From assembly GCF_000472965.1 (NCBI RefSeq), contig NZ_AXAU01000001.1:603939-667938 (forward strand): a stretch of 64,000 nt of DNA, given 5' to 3'. Below are positions 7,383-14,771 of this stretch, piece after piece. This DNA is from Bradyrhizobium murdochi (GTDB lineage: Bacteria > Pseudomonadota > Alphaproteobacteria > Rhizobiales > Xanthobacteraceae). Position 1 is the first letter of the stretch; each line of letters starts with the position of its first letter. The notes under the pieces are model-generated. The model was given only the letters and a program-made list of their open reading frames with translations. It made no database searches and was not told the DNA's origin. The position numbers were made by a program, and so were the translations under genes.

Positions 7383-8536
7383 ATTGTACTCCTAATAATC
7401 GGTCGAAAATCAATGATTGGAAATCTGAGGTCTCCTGTACTCACACTCCGGGAGCAAGCATAAACCGTGCCGCCTACCTAGTGTAAGGATCCAAGGCTAT
7501 GGATTCGTGACAGTGAAACGACGCGGCGCGCCGGAATGTTATCCCGGTAATAAATACTGACGAGCGGCCGGAACAATCCCGGAATTTCAGGGGCGTGAAA
7601 TTCCCAAATAGTCATTTTCCGCGAACTTCCGGATGAATTTTTTGTCTTTGAAATCAAGGGCAACGGCATTCTTCAGCCCAGAGCAATTCCTTCTTTATAG
7701 GGGGAAATTTCAAGCCTGCGAAATCCAGTCTTTCATTGCTCGCAAGTCCAAAGACTGGGTCCCAAAACGGGTGGCTTGCTCCTGAATAAAAGTTTTAGGG
7801 CGGGTACTCCCGGATCGCGACGCGCGCCAGCTTGGGCCGCCTGAGCCGCCGCAGACCAGTCGTTTCTTAGCGGGGAAATATCGGCGCGGTCGTCTCCGAC
7901 AAGAGTTCTGCAACCAACCGCGCGCGAAATGGGCAGCAACGCCTGCGCATCTTTGCTGGGGCCGTCATTCCAATGCGCCAGGGGGCTATTCTTGGCGCTC
8001 ACACCAAACGCGGCTAGCTGCCTCCCGTTCCCAGGCGCGCGCCGGTTCACGCTGGCGGACTTCCTTCCTGGACTTTCGACGACGGACCGCAGCCCGCTAC
8101 ATGCGCTTGCCTGACTAACTCGCGCAATAAATCCAAATCGCGGAGATCAGTCAGAAGATTTGCGGACAGGGTGGAGTAGGCGTCAATACGCGGCTGAAGA
8201 GAAGGCATTTAAAAAAACCCTCACTAACTAATACTAATACCTCATTGTGAAGAGGGACGACGGCAGCTTCAACAGGATTCGTCTAATTTGAGAGCCACAC
8301 CCGGAGTCTTACGGGACGATTTCAATTTGCGGGCTGAGCCTCTAGCGAAAGAGGCCTGCGCCCGTTGTCGTCTTGAAAGGGGGCAACGAAGGCGCCTGAT
8401 CCGACTCCTGATCGCCCGCTACAAGCTCAGGTTTGAGCGTGGCGGCTGAGACGACACCAACGCCACCCTTCGTTAACTTCGGGCCCGTAAGCTCAAAGCA
8501 ATCGCGGAGGTCATCACTCGCGAGAGTAATGCGTAG
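7383..8536. other. Gene-poor stretch with transposase debris
   Basis: No intact gene over about 1.1 kb. The only recognisable coding trace is the minus-strand fragment at 7799-7978. Around 8218-8245 there is an AT-rich patch. The right end holds the repeat/terminator module at 8524-8570. Confidence 0.45.
7799..7978 (-). pseudogene. Possible IS5-type transposase fragment
   Basis: The minus frame reads NDGPSKDAQALLPISRAVGC then RTLVGDDRADISPLRNDW. It resembles the DDE core of IS5-like transposases, where a GADALLP-type segment precedes L-[IV]-[AG]-D-x-[AG]-[YF]-D. The aligned segment is short and the second catalytic region is absent. No terminal repeats were found. Confidence 0.35.
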
Positions 8537-8570
8537 AGCCGTCGCTGTCTCAACCCAGCGGCGGCTTTTG
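8524..8570. repeat. Dispersed repeat carrying a terminator hairpin, copy 1
   Basis: The sequence around AGAGCCGTCGCTGTC and CCAGCGGCGGCTTTT recurs at 13791-13835. Similarity extends some 40 bases further upstream (about 8482 and 13748), so a larger unit was duplicated. Confidence 0.65.
8537..8569 (+). terminator. Hairpin terminator
   Basis: AGCCGTCGCTG pairs with CAGCGGCGGCT (one G-T pair) around an eight-base loop, followed by TTTTG. It lies about 90 bases upstream of the cold-shock gene and would end whatever is read from the left. Confidence 0.6.
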
Positions 8571-8657
8571 CGTGCAAAGGGTACCTCCGCGGGCCCTTCC
8601 TTTCGCCCGGTTTCTGTCACCATCATTCCGTGTTTCGAATCGATGGGGAGAATTGAC

Positions 8658-8861
8658 GTGGCGACAGGGACAGTGAAGTGGTTCAACGCGACAAAGGGCT
8701 ATGGATTTATTCAGCCCGACGCTGGCGGCAAGGACGTGTTCGTCCATATCTCGGCCGTCGAGAGAGCAGGTCTGGGCAGTCTGAACGAGGGCGCGAAGGT
8801 GAGCTACGAAGTCGTAGCGAACCGAGGTAAGGAGTCTGCCGAAAACCTCAGAGTGGGCTGA
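8658..8861 (+). CDS. Cold-shock domain protein (CspA family)
   Basis: 67 residues. The whole protein is one cold-shock domain: the start [20 protein letters not shown] carries RNP1 (KGYGFI), and [13 protein letters not shown] carries RNP2 (VFVH). It binds single-stranded RNA/DNA. GTG 8658 is chosen because it gives the canonical family start, with GGGGAGA at good distance; ATG 8643 in the same frame would add five residues. It is the most clearly functional gene in the accessory region. Confidence 0.92.
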   Translation: MATGTVKWFNATKGYGFIQPDAGGKDVFVHISAVERAGLGSLNEGAKVSYEVVANRGKESAENLRVG

Positions 8862-8994
8862 TAGTCGCAGTCATCCGGCGGTCCACGCTGCCCTTTGTCA
8901 GCGGCCGTACAGACCGCGCCCCGATGGCCGGCTATTCTGCACGGCCCCTGGCTGCATGTCCCCAGAGCTTAGCCGGGGGTAATCTCCAAGGTCG

Positions 8995-9028
8995 GCGGCC
9001 CCGGTGCGTTGCGTATTGCCGGGGCCGC
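8995..9028. terminator. Bidirectional hairpin between convergent genes
   Basis: GCGGCCCCGG pairs perfectly with CCGGGGCCGC around a 14-base loop. It lies between the cold-shock gene (plus) and the gene ending at 9030 (minus). No long T-run on either side, so it is a weaker terminator. Confidence 0.5.
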
Positions 9029-9029
9029 T

Positions 9030-9224
9030 TCATTCCACGAGCCGTATGGTCCGGCGCCGCTTCATGCGATCGAGAGCCTGGACAACTTCGTCTCGATCGA
9101 GCACGGCTATTAACCGGTGCACCGTTGTCGTGGCGTCGCGCGGGCCGGGTGCGATGTATTCCCCGAGGATGCGCCTGGCATCCTCCATAGCCCGCAGGAC
9201 GATGTCCTGATCGGGGGTGTTCAT
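9030..9224 (-). CDS. Conserved small helical protein
   Basis: 64 residues from ATG 9224: MNTPDQDIVLRAMEDARRIL, then GEYIAPGPRDATTTVHRLIA and a basic end (DRMKRRRTIRLVE). I recognise it as a small conserved Bradyrhizobium family; the Lys/Arg cluster near the C-terminus could contact nucleic acid. No known activity. Confidence 0.65.
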   Translation of the reverse strand: MNTPDQDIVLRAMEDARRILGEYIAPGPRDATTTVHRLIAVLDRDEVVQALDRMKRRRTIRLVE

Positions 9225-9339
9225 GGTACGCGCCTTACTGAGCGCGACTCAAATTCAGAAAAATGGACTTCGTTCCTACTGGTTGCGCGAACAACTTCCG
9301 AGTTTCATGGTTCTACCCTCGGTGCGAAGGTCGGTGACG

Positions 9340-9585
9340 ATGCGGCGGTACTACTTTGACTTGAGAGAGGGGGACGATCTCTCTCCTGACGAGGAAGGGC
9401 TGGAACTTCCCAGCATTGAGCGAGTGCAAGAAGAGGCCGCCCGCTCACTGGCCGACATGGCGCGGGACGCGGTCAGAAAGAACCGCGACGGGCCGGGGCA
9501 CCAGATAGCAATCGAAGTCCGTGACAACCACGGCCCGGTTCTACAGGTGAAGTTCACCTTTGAGATTGATCGGCACAGGGACTGA
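9340..9585 (+). CDS. DUF6894-family small protein
   Basis: 81 residues starting MRRYYFDLREGDDLSPDEEG. It then has QEEAARSLADMARDAVRKN and a C-terminal beta-rich part (HQIAIEVRDNHGPVLQVKFT). This is the DUF6894 pattern, abundant in Bradyrhizobium, of unknown function. ATG 9340 matches the family start; an upstream in-frame ATG at 9217 would add an unrelated extension. A broken duplicate lies at 731-952. Confidence 0.75.
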   Translation: MRRYYFDLREGDDLSPDEEGLELPSIERVQEEAARSLADMARDAVRKNRDGPGHQIAIEVRDNHGPVLQVKFTFEIDRHRD

Positions 9586-9636
9586 GACCGGGATTTAAGA
9601 GTGGCGATCGCAAGCGGCCGAGCGCATAATGAGCGC

Positions 9637-9825
9637 ATGGCTGAATCACATCATAGGTCGTGCAAGTGCGGCGCGGTTTATAACCGCACCGAATCCATGG
9701 CCTCGGGCAGACAGGTCAGCAGCTTTGAATGCTCGGTTTGCGGGGCCACGATGGAAAGCTGGAACACCGCTTGGGTTCCGGCCTTCCGCTTGGTTGTCGG
9801 GCCAGTGATACTTCCTCAGCAGTAG
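9637..9825 (+). CDS. Small zinc-ribbon-like protein
   Basis: 62 residues from ATG 9637. Two Cys pairs, CKCG and CSVCG, are separated by about 24 residues, an arrangement suited to one zinc ribbon. A Trp-containing tail follows (ESWNTAWVPAFRLVVGP). Very similar small proteins occur throughout Bradyrhizobium. A hairpin terminator follows the stop directly. Confidence 0.7.
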   Translation: MAESHHRSCKCGAVYNRTESMASGRQVSSFECSVCGATMESWNTAWVPAFRLVVGPVILPQQ

Positions 9826-9848
9826 GGCCGCCTCTGGCGGCCTCTTTT
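9826..9848 (+). terminator. Rho-independent terminator
   Basis: GGCCGCC pairs with GGCGGCC around TCT, followed by TCTTTT. It begins one base after the stop of the zinc-ribbon gene and touches the stop of the convergent gene 9848-9993. Confidence 0.75.
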
Positions 9849-9993
9849 CATTCGAGCACTTCATACTCAAAGGCGACGCCCTCAGGGTCGTTCTCCTCGA
9901 ACCATTTTCCGCGGCATCCACATTGGCGAACACCTTGATGTGCTCAGGGTCGCCGACCTGCTTGCTGGTGTTGATGTAGACAAAAACGGTCAT
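9848..9993 (-). pseudogene. Conserved 48-residue protein with one-base deletion
   Basis: From ATG 9993 the frame reads MTVFVYINTSKQVGDPEHIK, then VFANVDAAE, and loses frame. Adding one A in the A-run at 9905-9908 (minus strand AAAA) restores KWFEENDPEGVAFEYEVLE and a stop at 9848, giving exactly 48 residues. That restored ending is the one I recognise in the small Bradyrhizobium family. The error lies in a homopolymer, so a sequencing fault cannot be excluded for this single case. Confidence 0.7.
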
Positions 9994-10091
9994 TAGCGTT
10001 TCTTGAGCTTCCGTTTCCCCCAACGGAGGTCTTTGCGCTCAAGCTTGTATATCCGCTCGACAAATCGGATCGTCAACCTCTCTCGACCAAC

Positions 10092-10682
10092 TCAACCACC
10101 CTCATACTTCGCGCTGAGCAGTTTTCGTACGCGCCAAGTAACAAGAGCGAAGATTGCGACAGTTGCCAAAATCGGCAAAAGGGCAAGCCCGAGTGGCTTA
10201 TCCCCAACCAGTGACGCTCGCCCCGTCGCTCCGAGAAAGGTGAATATGAACACTTGGGGAGCGTTGAAGATCAGGGTGACCAGCATGAAAGTGATGAGCT
10301 TGATTCTTGTAAGACCAAAGAGATAGTTCTGCAGTGCCCCCGGAACGGGAGCGCCTAGTCGCATGAGCGCGATGATGCGCCAGCCCTCCTTATCAACGGC
10401 TTCGGCAATGGCGTCGAGGTTTGGCCGCTATTTGAGCTTTCGCCGAAACCAATCAGCGGCGATGTGTCTGGATAACAGAAATGCCAGCGCCCCTCCCGCA
10501 ACGCCAGCCACAAGGATGATAGGCGCCGCGCCAATACCAAAGGAGGCGCCGGCTGCGACGATGAGGATCGTACGAGGAAAGACTACCAGCGCTGCAAGCA
10601 CGAAAAACAGCCCAAGGGCAGCGCCCGACGTCGCGGAAAGGTCTCCCCATCGTTGGAAGGCATCGATGATGTGGTCTGTCAT
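10092..10682 (-). pseudogene. TVP38/TMEM64 (DedA-like) membrane protein split by an amber stop
   Basis: Two frames on the same register (10428-10682 and 10092-10364) are separated by one in-frame TAG at 10428-10430. Read through, the protein has 196 residues: hydrophobic segments (GLFFVLAALVVFPRTILIVA, GAAPIILVAGVAGGALAF), then RPNLDAIAEAVDKEGWRIIA and LMRLGAPVPGALQNYLFGLT. The latter is the signature part of VTT-domain proteins, then two more membrane helices. All surrounding sequence is intact; only the stop disables it. Confidence 0.75.
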
Positions 10683-10921
10683 CTCAAATTGCGTGCGGCC
10701 AGCTCAACTAAGGCCCATTGCCATAATTAGTGACTTTAGTCCAATCGGCCGCGGATCGACCCAGCCAATGGAGCCGAGCACCTGGCTCTCTCGCGTGCGA
10801 CGCTGGCGGGCCCCTTTTCATACGAACCCGCTCAGCGATCTATCTTTAGCAATCAAAGAGCGGTCGTCCCTAAGGCGCTAAATACTATCCAGACCTTTTG
10901 CAATCTCTCGCCCGATCTCTC

Positions 10922-11239
10922 TTATCGAACCGTCTTCTGCAGCCTCAGTTTGAAGGCCCGTAAGGCCTTATCAACCGTAGCTGGCGCCATGCCGATAGCA
11001 TTTAGGTGTTCTACGATTTCTCGTTCTTCGCTTTGACAAGCTTCGAATGCCAGCTCGATCGCTTCAGAGGTGCCGCCCGTAGGCCTTAATTTTTCATCTT
11101 GCGAACGAACTGCGCGGTAGACACAACCTTCGTAGTTTTTTCTCAGTTGCGGCAGTAGGTCGTCCGCTTTGCTACCGACGTTGCCGATAAGCGCGAAAAG
11201 CAGGACCAACACCGCAAAGCGCTGCATCGACTGCCGCAT
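10922..11239 (-). CDS. Small exported protein of unknown function
   Basis: 105 residues from ATG 11239. A signal peptide (MQRFAVLVLLFALIGNVGSK, cleavage probably near SKA-DD) is followed by a helical mature domain with two Cys (GCVYRAV and EACQSEE) that could form a disulfide. An in-frame extension up to 11461 lacks sense and overlaps the next gene, so the shorter start is chosen. Divergence from family unknown. Confidence 0.6.
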   Translation of the reverse strand: MRQSMQRFAVLVLLFALIGNVGSKADDLLPQLRKNYEGCVYRAVRSQDEKLRPTGGTSEAIELAFEACQSEEREIVEHLNAIGMAPATVDKALRAFKLRLQKTVR

Positions 11240-11288
11240 CACTTCTTCGCCTTGAGCCCCAGATCGACCAGCCGGCAGATGGCTTCGT

Positions 11289-11654
11289 TCATTTTGCGCG
11301 ATCCTTTCGGACGACCTGAAATTCTTCCGGCCCTTTAAGCAGGCGCTTCTTCCGCGTGGCTTGGTCGTCGGGGGTGGCTGCAGCGTCAGCCATCTTGTCG
11401 ATCGCCTTGCCGGCCATCTCGCGCGCGCGGAGCCTCTGGCCCTCACTAGCCTGCCGGGCACTTGTTTTGACGGTCAGGCCTAACTCAACCAGCCGGCGGA
11501 TGGCTTCAGATAGCGTTGGCTTGTCGGGCTGGTTTTCCGCCCATCTCACGACGGATGCGCGCATCACAGGCGAAGCCCGGAAGCCCATTAGGGGGTCGGT
11601 ACCAGTTGCAGGTCGGCCCGGCTTTTTACGTTTAACGGATATTGACTTCGACAT
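11289..11654 (-). CDS. Ribbon-helix-helix/CopG-like protein
   Basis: 121 residues from ATG 11654. A basic N-terminus (KRKKPGRPATG) is followed by a short strand-helix-helix stretch (VMRASVVRWAENQPDKPTLS, then EAIRRLVELGL) as in CopG-type DNA-binding proteins. A Lys/Arg/Ala-rich C-terminus follows. Probable DNA-binding regulator; no toxin gene adjoins it. Confidence 0.55.
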   Translation of the reverse strand: MSKSISVKRKKPGRPATGTDPLMGFRASPVMRASVVRWAENQPDKPTLSEAIRRLVELGLTVKTSARQASEGQRLRAREMAGKAIDKMADAAATPDDQATRKKRLLKGPEEFQVVRKDRAK

Positions 11655-11740
11655 AATTACGTTTAACGTAAAAGCAAGCCGAAGGGAAGCGGCAACTTCC
11701 CCTCGGCTCTAACCCGAGCCACACAAGGAGTGGAATCCAA

Positions 11741-12305
11741 ATGACCCGAGCTGATCCGCGTCTTAGCACGCCACCCACAAACACGTCCTTAAACAACACC
11801 GCCGGGCCGACCGCCGCCGACACCTCTCGGCGCCGATTCCTGTCTCAAGCCGCGGCAATGACCGCTGGAGCCGCGTCTCTTGCAACGGCACTTTCCGCTG
11901 CCGGGATCGTCCGCGGCCGCTGGGCAAGCCCTTGATCCGATCCTCGGGGCCATTGAGGCGCACAAGGCAGCTCATGCCAAAGTGGTCTCGTGGGTCGATC
12001 GCTATGGCAAGCTCGAGAGTGAGCTACCGGCGGAAAGGCGTCGCTCCGACATCGACAACATCGTCGAGACCGATGATCCGATATGGATCGAAGCAGAACG
12101 AGAGCTTGGCCAAGCCTGGAATGCCGAGACCGATGCCGCGTGGGCGCTTCTCGAAGTGCTCCCCAGTACCAGAGAGGGCTTACAGACGTTGATCGAGCAC
12201 GCCGTATCCTACGACGGTCAGTGGCCGGATGACTGGCAAGTCGGTTTGCTCGAGAACATCGCCGAGGCGCTTCCTGAACTCTGGCAGGAAGGAGCCGCGG
12301 CATGA
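11741..12305 (+). pseudogene. Tat-exported small protein, frameshifted
   Basis: The first frame (ATG 11741, RBS AAGGAG) gives an N-terminus with TSRRRFLSQAAAMTAGAASL, a clear twin-arginine signal. It stops at 11935. The body, DPILGAIEAHKAAHAKVVSW and onward to PELWQEGAAA, lies in another frame from about 11905. In the Bradyrhizobium family I recognise, signal and body are one protein, so a small indel between about 11900 and 11920 has split it. The last codons overlap the next gene (ATGA-type). Confidence 0.7.
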
Positions 12306-12511
12306 CCAATAGCTCCACCACCACACACAACGCTGACGACGCACTGTTCGAACTTCGTCAGATGAGCATTCTTGGCCTTCGAGCGCTGGACGGCATGGGC
12401 GAGGTATTCCGCCGGGACTACGAGGAGGCGAGCGAAGCGCTGTCGTTCTGCCTGCACGACATCCTCATGCGCATAAAGAAACTGGAGGAGCACGCTGCAC
12501 CCAGCAAGTGA
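12302..12511 (+). CDS. Conserved small protein coupled to the Tat gene
   Basis: 69 residues: an N-terminal Thr/Asn-rich stretch, then FELRQMSILGLRALDGMGEV and a second helix ending IKKLEEHAAPSK. ATG 12302 overlaps the stop of the preceding frame, indicating an operon with the disrupted Tat protein. A terminator follows at 12531. Function unknown. Confidence 0.65.
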   Translation: MTNSSTTTHNADDALFELRQMSILGLRALDGMGEVFRRDYEEASEALSFCLHDILMRIKKLEEHAAPSK

Positions 12512-12530
12512 GGCAGTTAATCGCCTACCG

Positions 12531-12556
12531 GCCCGGCCTCAGCGCCGGGCTTTTTC
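12531..12556 (+). terminator. Rho-independent terminator
   Basis: GCCCGGC pairs with GCCGGGC around CTCAGC, followed by five T. It ends the two-gene unit 11741-12511. Confidence 0.85.
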
Positions 12557-12762
12557 TTTTAGAGTCGAGCGAATGCTTGGCGGCAACGGCAAGTTCTTTC
12601 AAGGCGTTGGCGCAATACGTCCGTCGCCACTAACGCGGGTAGGGGCGGGACCCCATCTCGTTCCGCTCCGGTGCATCGATAATGGCAAACAATCTGGCGA
12701 TGGTGGACCGGTGAAAATCAGGCGGCTAGGTTCGGGTTTTTAAAGCATTTGGGAGCCTCACG

Positions 12763-13041
12763 ATGTTGCAGGGTTTCCTCTGGTTATTTGACGATCCTGT
12801 CGCCGACTTGCTGCTCGTCAGCACATTCATTCTGGTCGCCCTCCAGTTCCGACAACTTAGACTCTTGCAGCGCCGAACAGACGCGCTTGCATCTGAGGTG
12901 TACGAGCTCAAGATGCTTGTGAGGACCATCTCGTATGTGCCCGAGGCGGCCGACATGATCCGGATCAGCAGCCGATGCGATTGGAAGAGCCGGCACTGCG
13001 GACCTGACTGGTACGCGCCAGGCAGGTTCATGGTTGATTGA
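12763..13041 (+). CDS. Small membrane-anchored protein
   Basis: 92 residues from ATG 12763 with GGGAG upstream. One N-terminal membrane helix (VADLLLVSTFILVALQF) is followed by a helical, charged stretch (RQLRLLQRRTDALASEVYEL) and a C-terminus with two Cys. No domain recognised. Confidence 0.5.
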   Translation: MLQGFLWLFDDPVADLLLVSTFILVALQFRQLRLLQRRTDALASEVYELKMLVRTISYVPEAADMIRISSRCDWKSRHCGPDWYAPGRFMVD

Positions 13042-13207
13042 CCCAGGGCCAGCGACTCGTAAACAGCGCCTGCTGGGCACGAACCTCAAGGGCGGGCCGA
13101 GCGCCAATCCGTAGTTCTGCGGTGTGCATAATCTCTTGTTCACCGCCGTATTGCCCATTTCTCATCCACTCATCGACTTTTTTCATGATCGCGAGGGGCG
13201 CGGCGAC

Positions 13208-13384
13208 ATGTTGAGTGATGAGTGGGAATCCATGACAATCGATGAGCTGTTCGAGCTCCGCGAAATGATGCAGGATGTCCTTAGCGAAAGGCTAAAAGCC
13301 CGCAAGGCCGAGATCGAGCGTAAACTACAGATGCTCAATCAGCCGTCGAACGATGTCGGGCAGACGAAGTCTCGCGATCAGTAG
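13208..13384 (+). CDS. Truncated H-NS-like protein, second copy
   Basis: 58 residues: MLSDEWESMTIDELFELREM, then a heptad helix through KAEIERKLQMLNQPSNDVGQ and TKSRDQ. It aligns with the protein at 1722-1892 from WESM to NQPS. It has the dimerisation-type N-terminus of rhizobial H-NS-like proteins but ends before any TW-x-GRG DNA-binding motif. Its 3' end overlaps 13335-13562 by 50 bases tail-to-tail. Confidence 0.6.
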   Translation: MLSDEWESMTIDELFELREMMQDVLSERLKARKAEIERKLQMLNQPSNDVGQTKSRDQ

Positions 13385-13562
13385 TCCGCCTGTTAAGCGA
13401 GCAGCTCGATGCCTGGAGGCTGTGCGACCATCTCGGGCTTAATGGACCCTGTTTCTCGGCCACCTGCACGGCATCTCGGAGGGCCCTAAGTTCGGCCATT
13501 CTGGTCCGGAGATCGGTCGAAGCCTGAAATAGACGCTCGGAAACCTGATTAATCTGTTCCAT
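13335..13562 (-). CDS. Small coiled-coil protein, convergent with the H-NS-like gene
   Basis: 75 residues from ATG 13562: MEQINQVSERLFQASTDLRT, then RMAELRALRDAVQVAEKQG. The core matches the other four family members. The last third (SLNRRTTDRETSSARHRSTAD) is encoded by the antisense of the H-NS-like gene end and is probably unstructured. Confidence 0.55.
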   Translation of the reverse strand: MEQINQVSERLFQASTDLRTRMAELRALRDAVQVAEKQGPLSPRWSHSLQASSCSLNRRTTDRETSSARHRSTAD

Positions 13563-13905
13563 TCCTAATACTCCTCTACGCAAATAAGTCGTGCATCCAA
13601 ATGGTCGTCGACGAGCAATCATCATGCCAAAGCCTTCGCCGGCACCCTATCGCCAGGGACGGAAGCTAGGCCCAGTTTGTTTCAGGAAGTTGTCAACTTG
13701 GTACGGCACGTTGTCGTCCGGCGGGAGAGAATTCTGCCGCGACAAGCCCGGCGATTCCGATCGATTAATCGCGGCGAGACATCCTCGCGGGTAGTAATGC
13801 GCAGAGCCGTCGCTGTCCTCCAGCGGCGGCTTTTTCGCGCCCGTCTCTTCAGGCTGACTTGCCACTTATCGACGTTCAGCTAACTTCGGTGCAGCGGAGT
13901 GTCCC
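13563..13905. other. Intergenic stretch
   Basis: No supported gene. Its right part, about 13748-13835, duplicates the stretch before the cold-shock gene and ends in a hairpin with T-run. Confidence 0.45.
13805..13835 (+). terminator. Hairpin terminator, second copy of the dispersed module
   Basis: AGCCGTCGCTG pairs with CAGCGGCGGCT around TCCTC, followed by TTTTC. The same hairpin with related flanks lies at 8537-8569. Confidence 0.65.
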
Positions 13906-14502
13906 ATGAATTGGCGATCTGCGGCAAGGAAGGCAAGCCTATGGATCCTGGGGTCTCTCGGCGTCGGTATATTGGTTGCCAAAGCCATTGAAAAATGGGG
14001 AGACCGCATTGGGTATCTCGACGACCCCACAAAGGGTCTCCAGTGGGCGCTCGCCAAAGCTGCTGCAGTCACGGAACACTGGGTCTTCTATCCAGCTTTG
14101 ACTTTCCTGATCGGATTGGCGATCGGCCTGTGGGCTGATGCGTTATTTCGCAGCCGAAGCGCCGAAAGGGAAGCGGAGCTTGCACTGCTGGGATACGATC
14201 TGAGGGAATTTTCAGACTTCATTGTTGAGCGCGCTGGCCAGATTAACCAACGGTGGCCGACGTGCATAAGTGACCGCATGCCGGACCTGCAAGCCTTGCT
14301 AAATCGGGCGCATGGCGCTGGGCTACCCGCTCCACCGCCAGAGGTCATGCAGCTAAGCGACGATGGCGAGCACTTTGCCGGTTACCTCCGGGACGTGGGC
14401 ACGTTTCTGATCAACAATCAGTTTGCGGGAGCGAAGAACGTCGCCATTCATTGGAATGCAGAGATCGAAAGATACGCTGCCAGCCGTCAGGGCGGCGTTT
14501 GA
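13906..14502 (+). CDS. Two-helix membrane protein of unknown function
   Basis: 198 residues from ATG 13906. Two hydrophobic segments: residues 13-27 (LWILGSLGVGILVAK) and about 63-81 (FYPALTFLIGLAIGLWADAL). They are followed by a charged, soluble C-terminal domain of about 110 residues. No motif I know. Composition is ordinary for the genus. Confidence 0.65.
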   Translation: MNWRSAARKASLWILGSLGVGILVAKAIEKWGDRIGYLDDPTKGLQWALAKAAAVTEHWVFYPALTFLIGLAIGLWADALFRSRSAEREAELALLGYDLREFSDFIVERAGQINQRWPTCISDRMPDLQALLNRAHGAGLPAPPPEVMQLSDDGEHFAGYLRDVGTFLINNQFAGAKNVAIHWNAEIERYAASRQGGV

Positions 14503-14603
14503 TGGTCTGATGGACCGACAAAGCGTGGCAAGAGTCGACCCGGTCTGACCGCAAGGTTCCATTACTGCCTGGAACCCCGCGCAAGGTTGGCAATTGAACT
14601 TTT

Positions 14604-14771
14604 ATGAAGATGGCCAAAGCAATCCGCCAGCAGGCAGTCACTGCAGAACGCGCGGCGGCGAACGCGGCTGACGAGTTTGTGGCGGATCAAATGAAATCTT
14701 TGGCCCAGGCCTTCAGAGCTCAGGCCGAAGTCATGAAGAAGAACAAAAAGAACAAGAAAAAGAAGAAATGA
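14604..14771 (+). CDS. Alanine-rich microprotein with polylysine tail
   Basis: 55 residues from ATG 14604, overlapping the next start (ATGA at 14768-14771). The N-terminal 40 residues are an Ala/Gln helix (AKAIRQQAVTAERAAANAAD); the last 12 are MKKNKKNKKKKK. The tail is encoded by a purine-only AAG/AAC tract. Translational coupling to 14768-15001 is likely. Confidence 0.6.
   Translation: MKMAKAIRQQAVTAERAAANAADEFVADQMKSLAQAFRAQAEVMKKNKKNKKKKK

Noticed and set aside
7800..8114. Plus-strand frame at 7929-8114 as a gene
   Set aside because: It lies opposite the transposase-like fragment and has no protein-like features.
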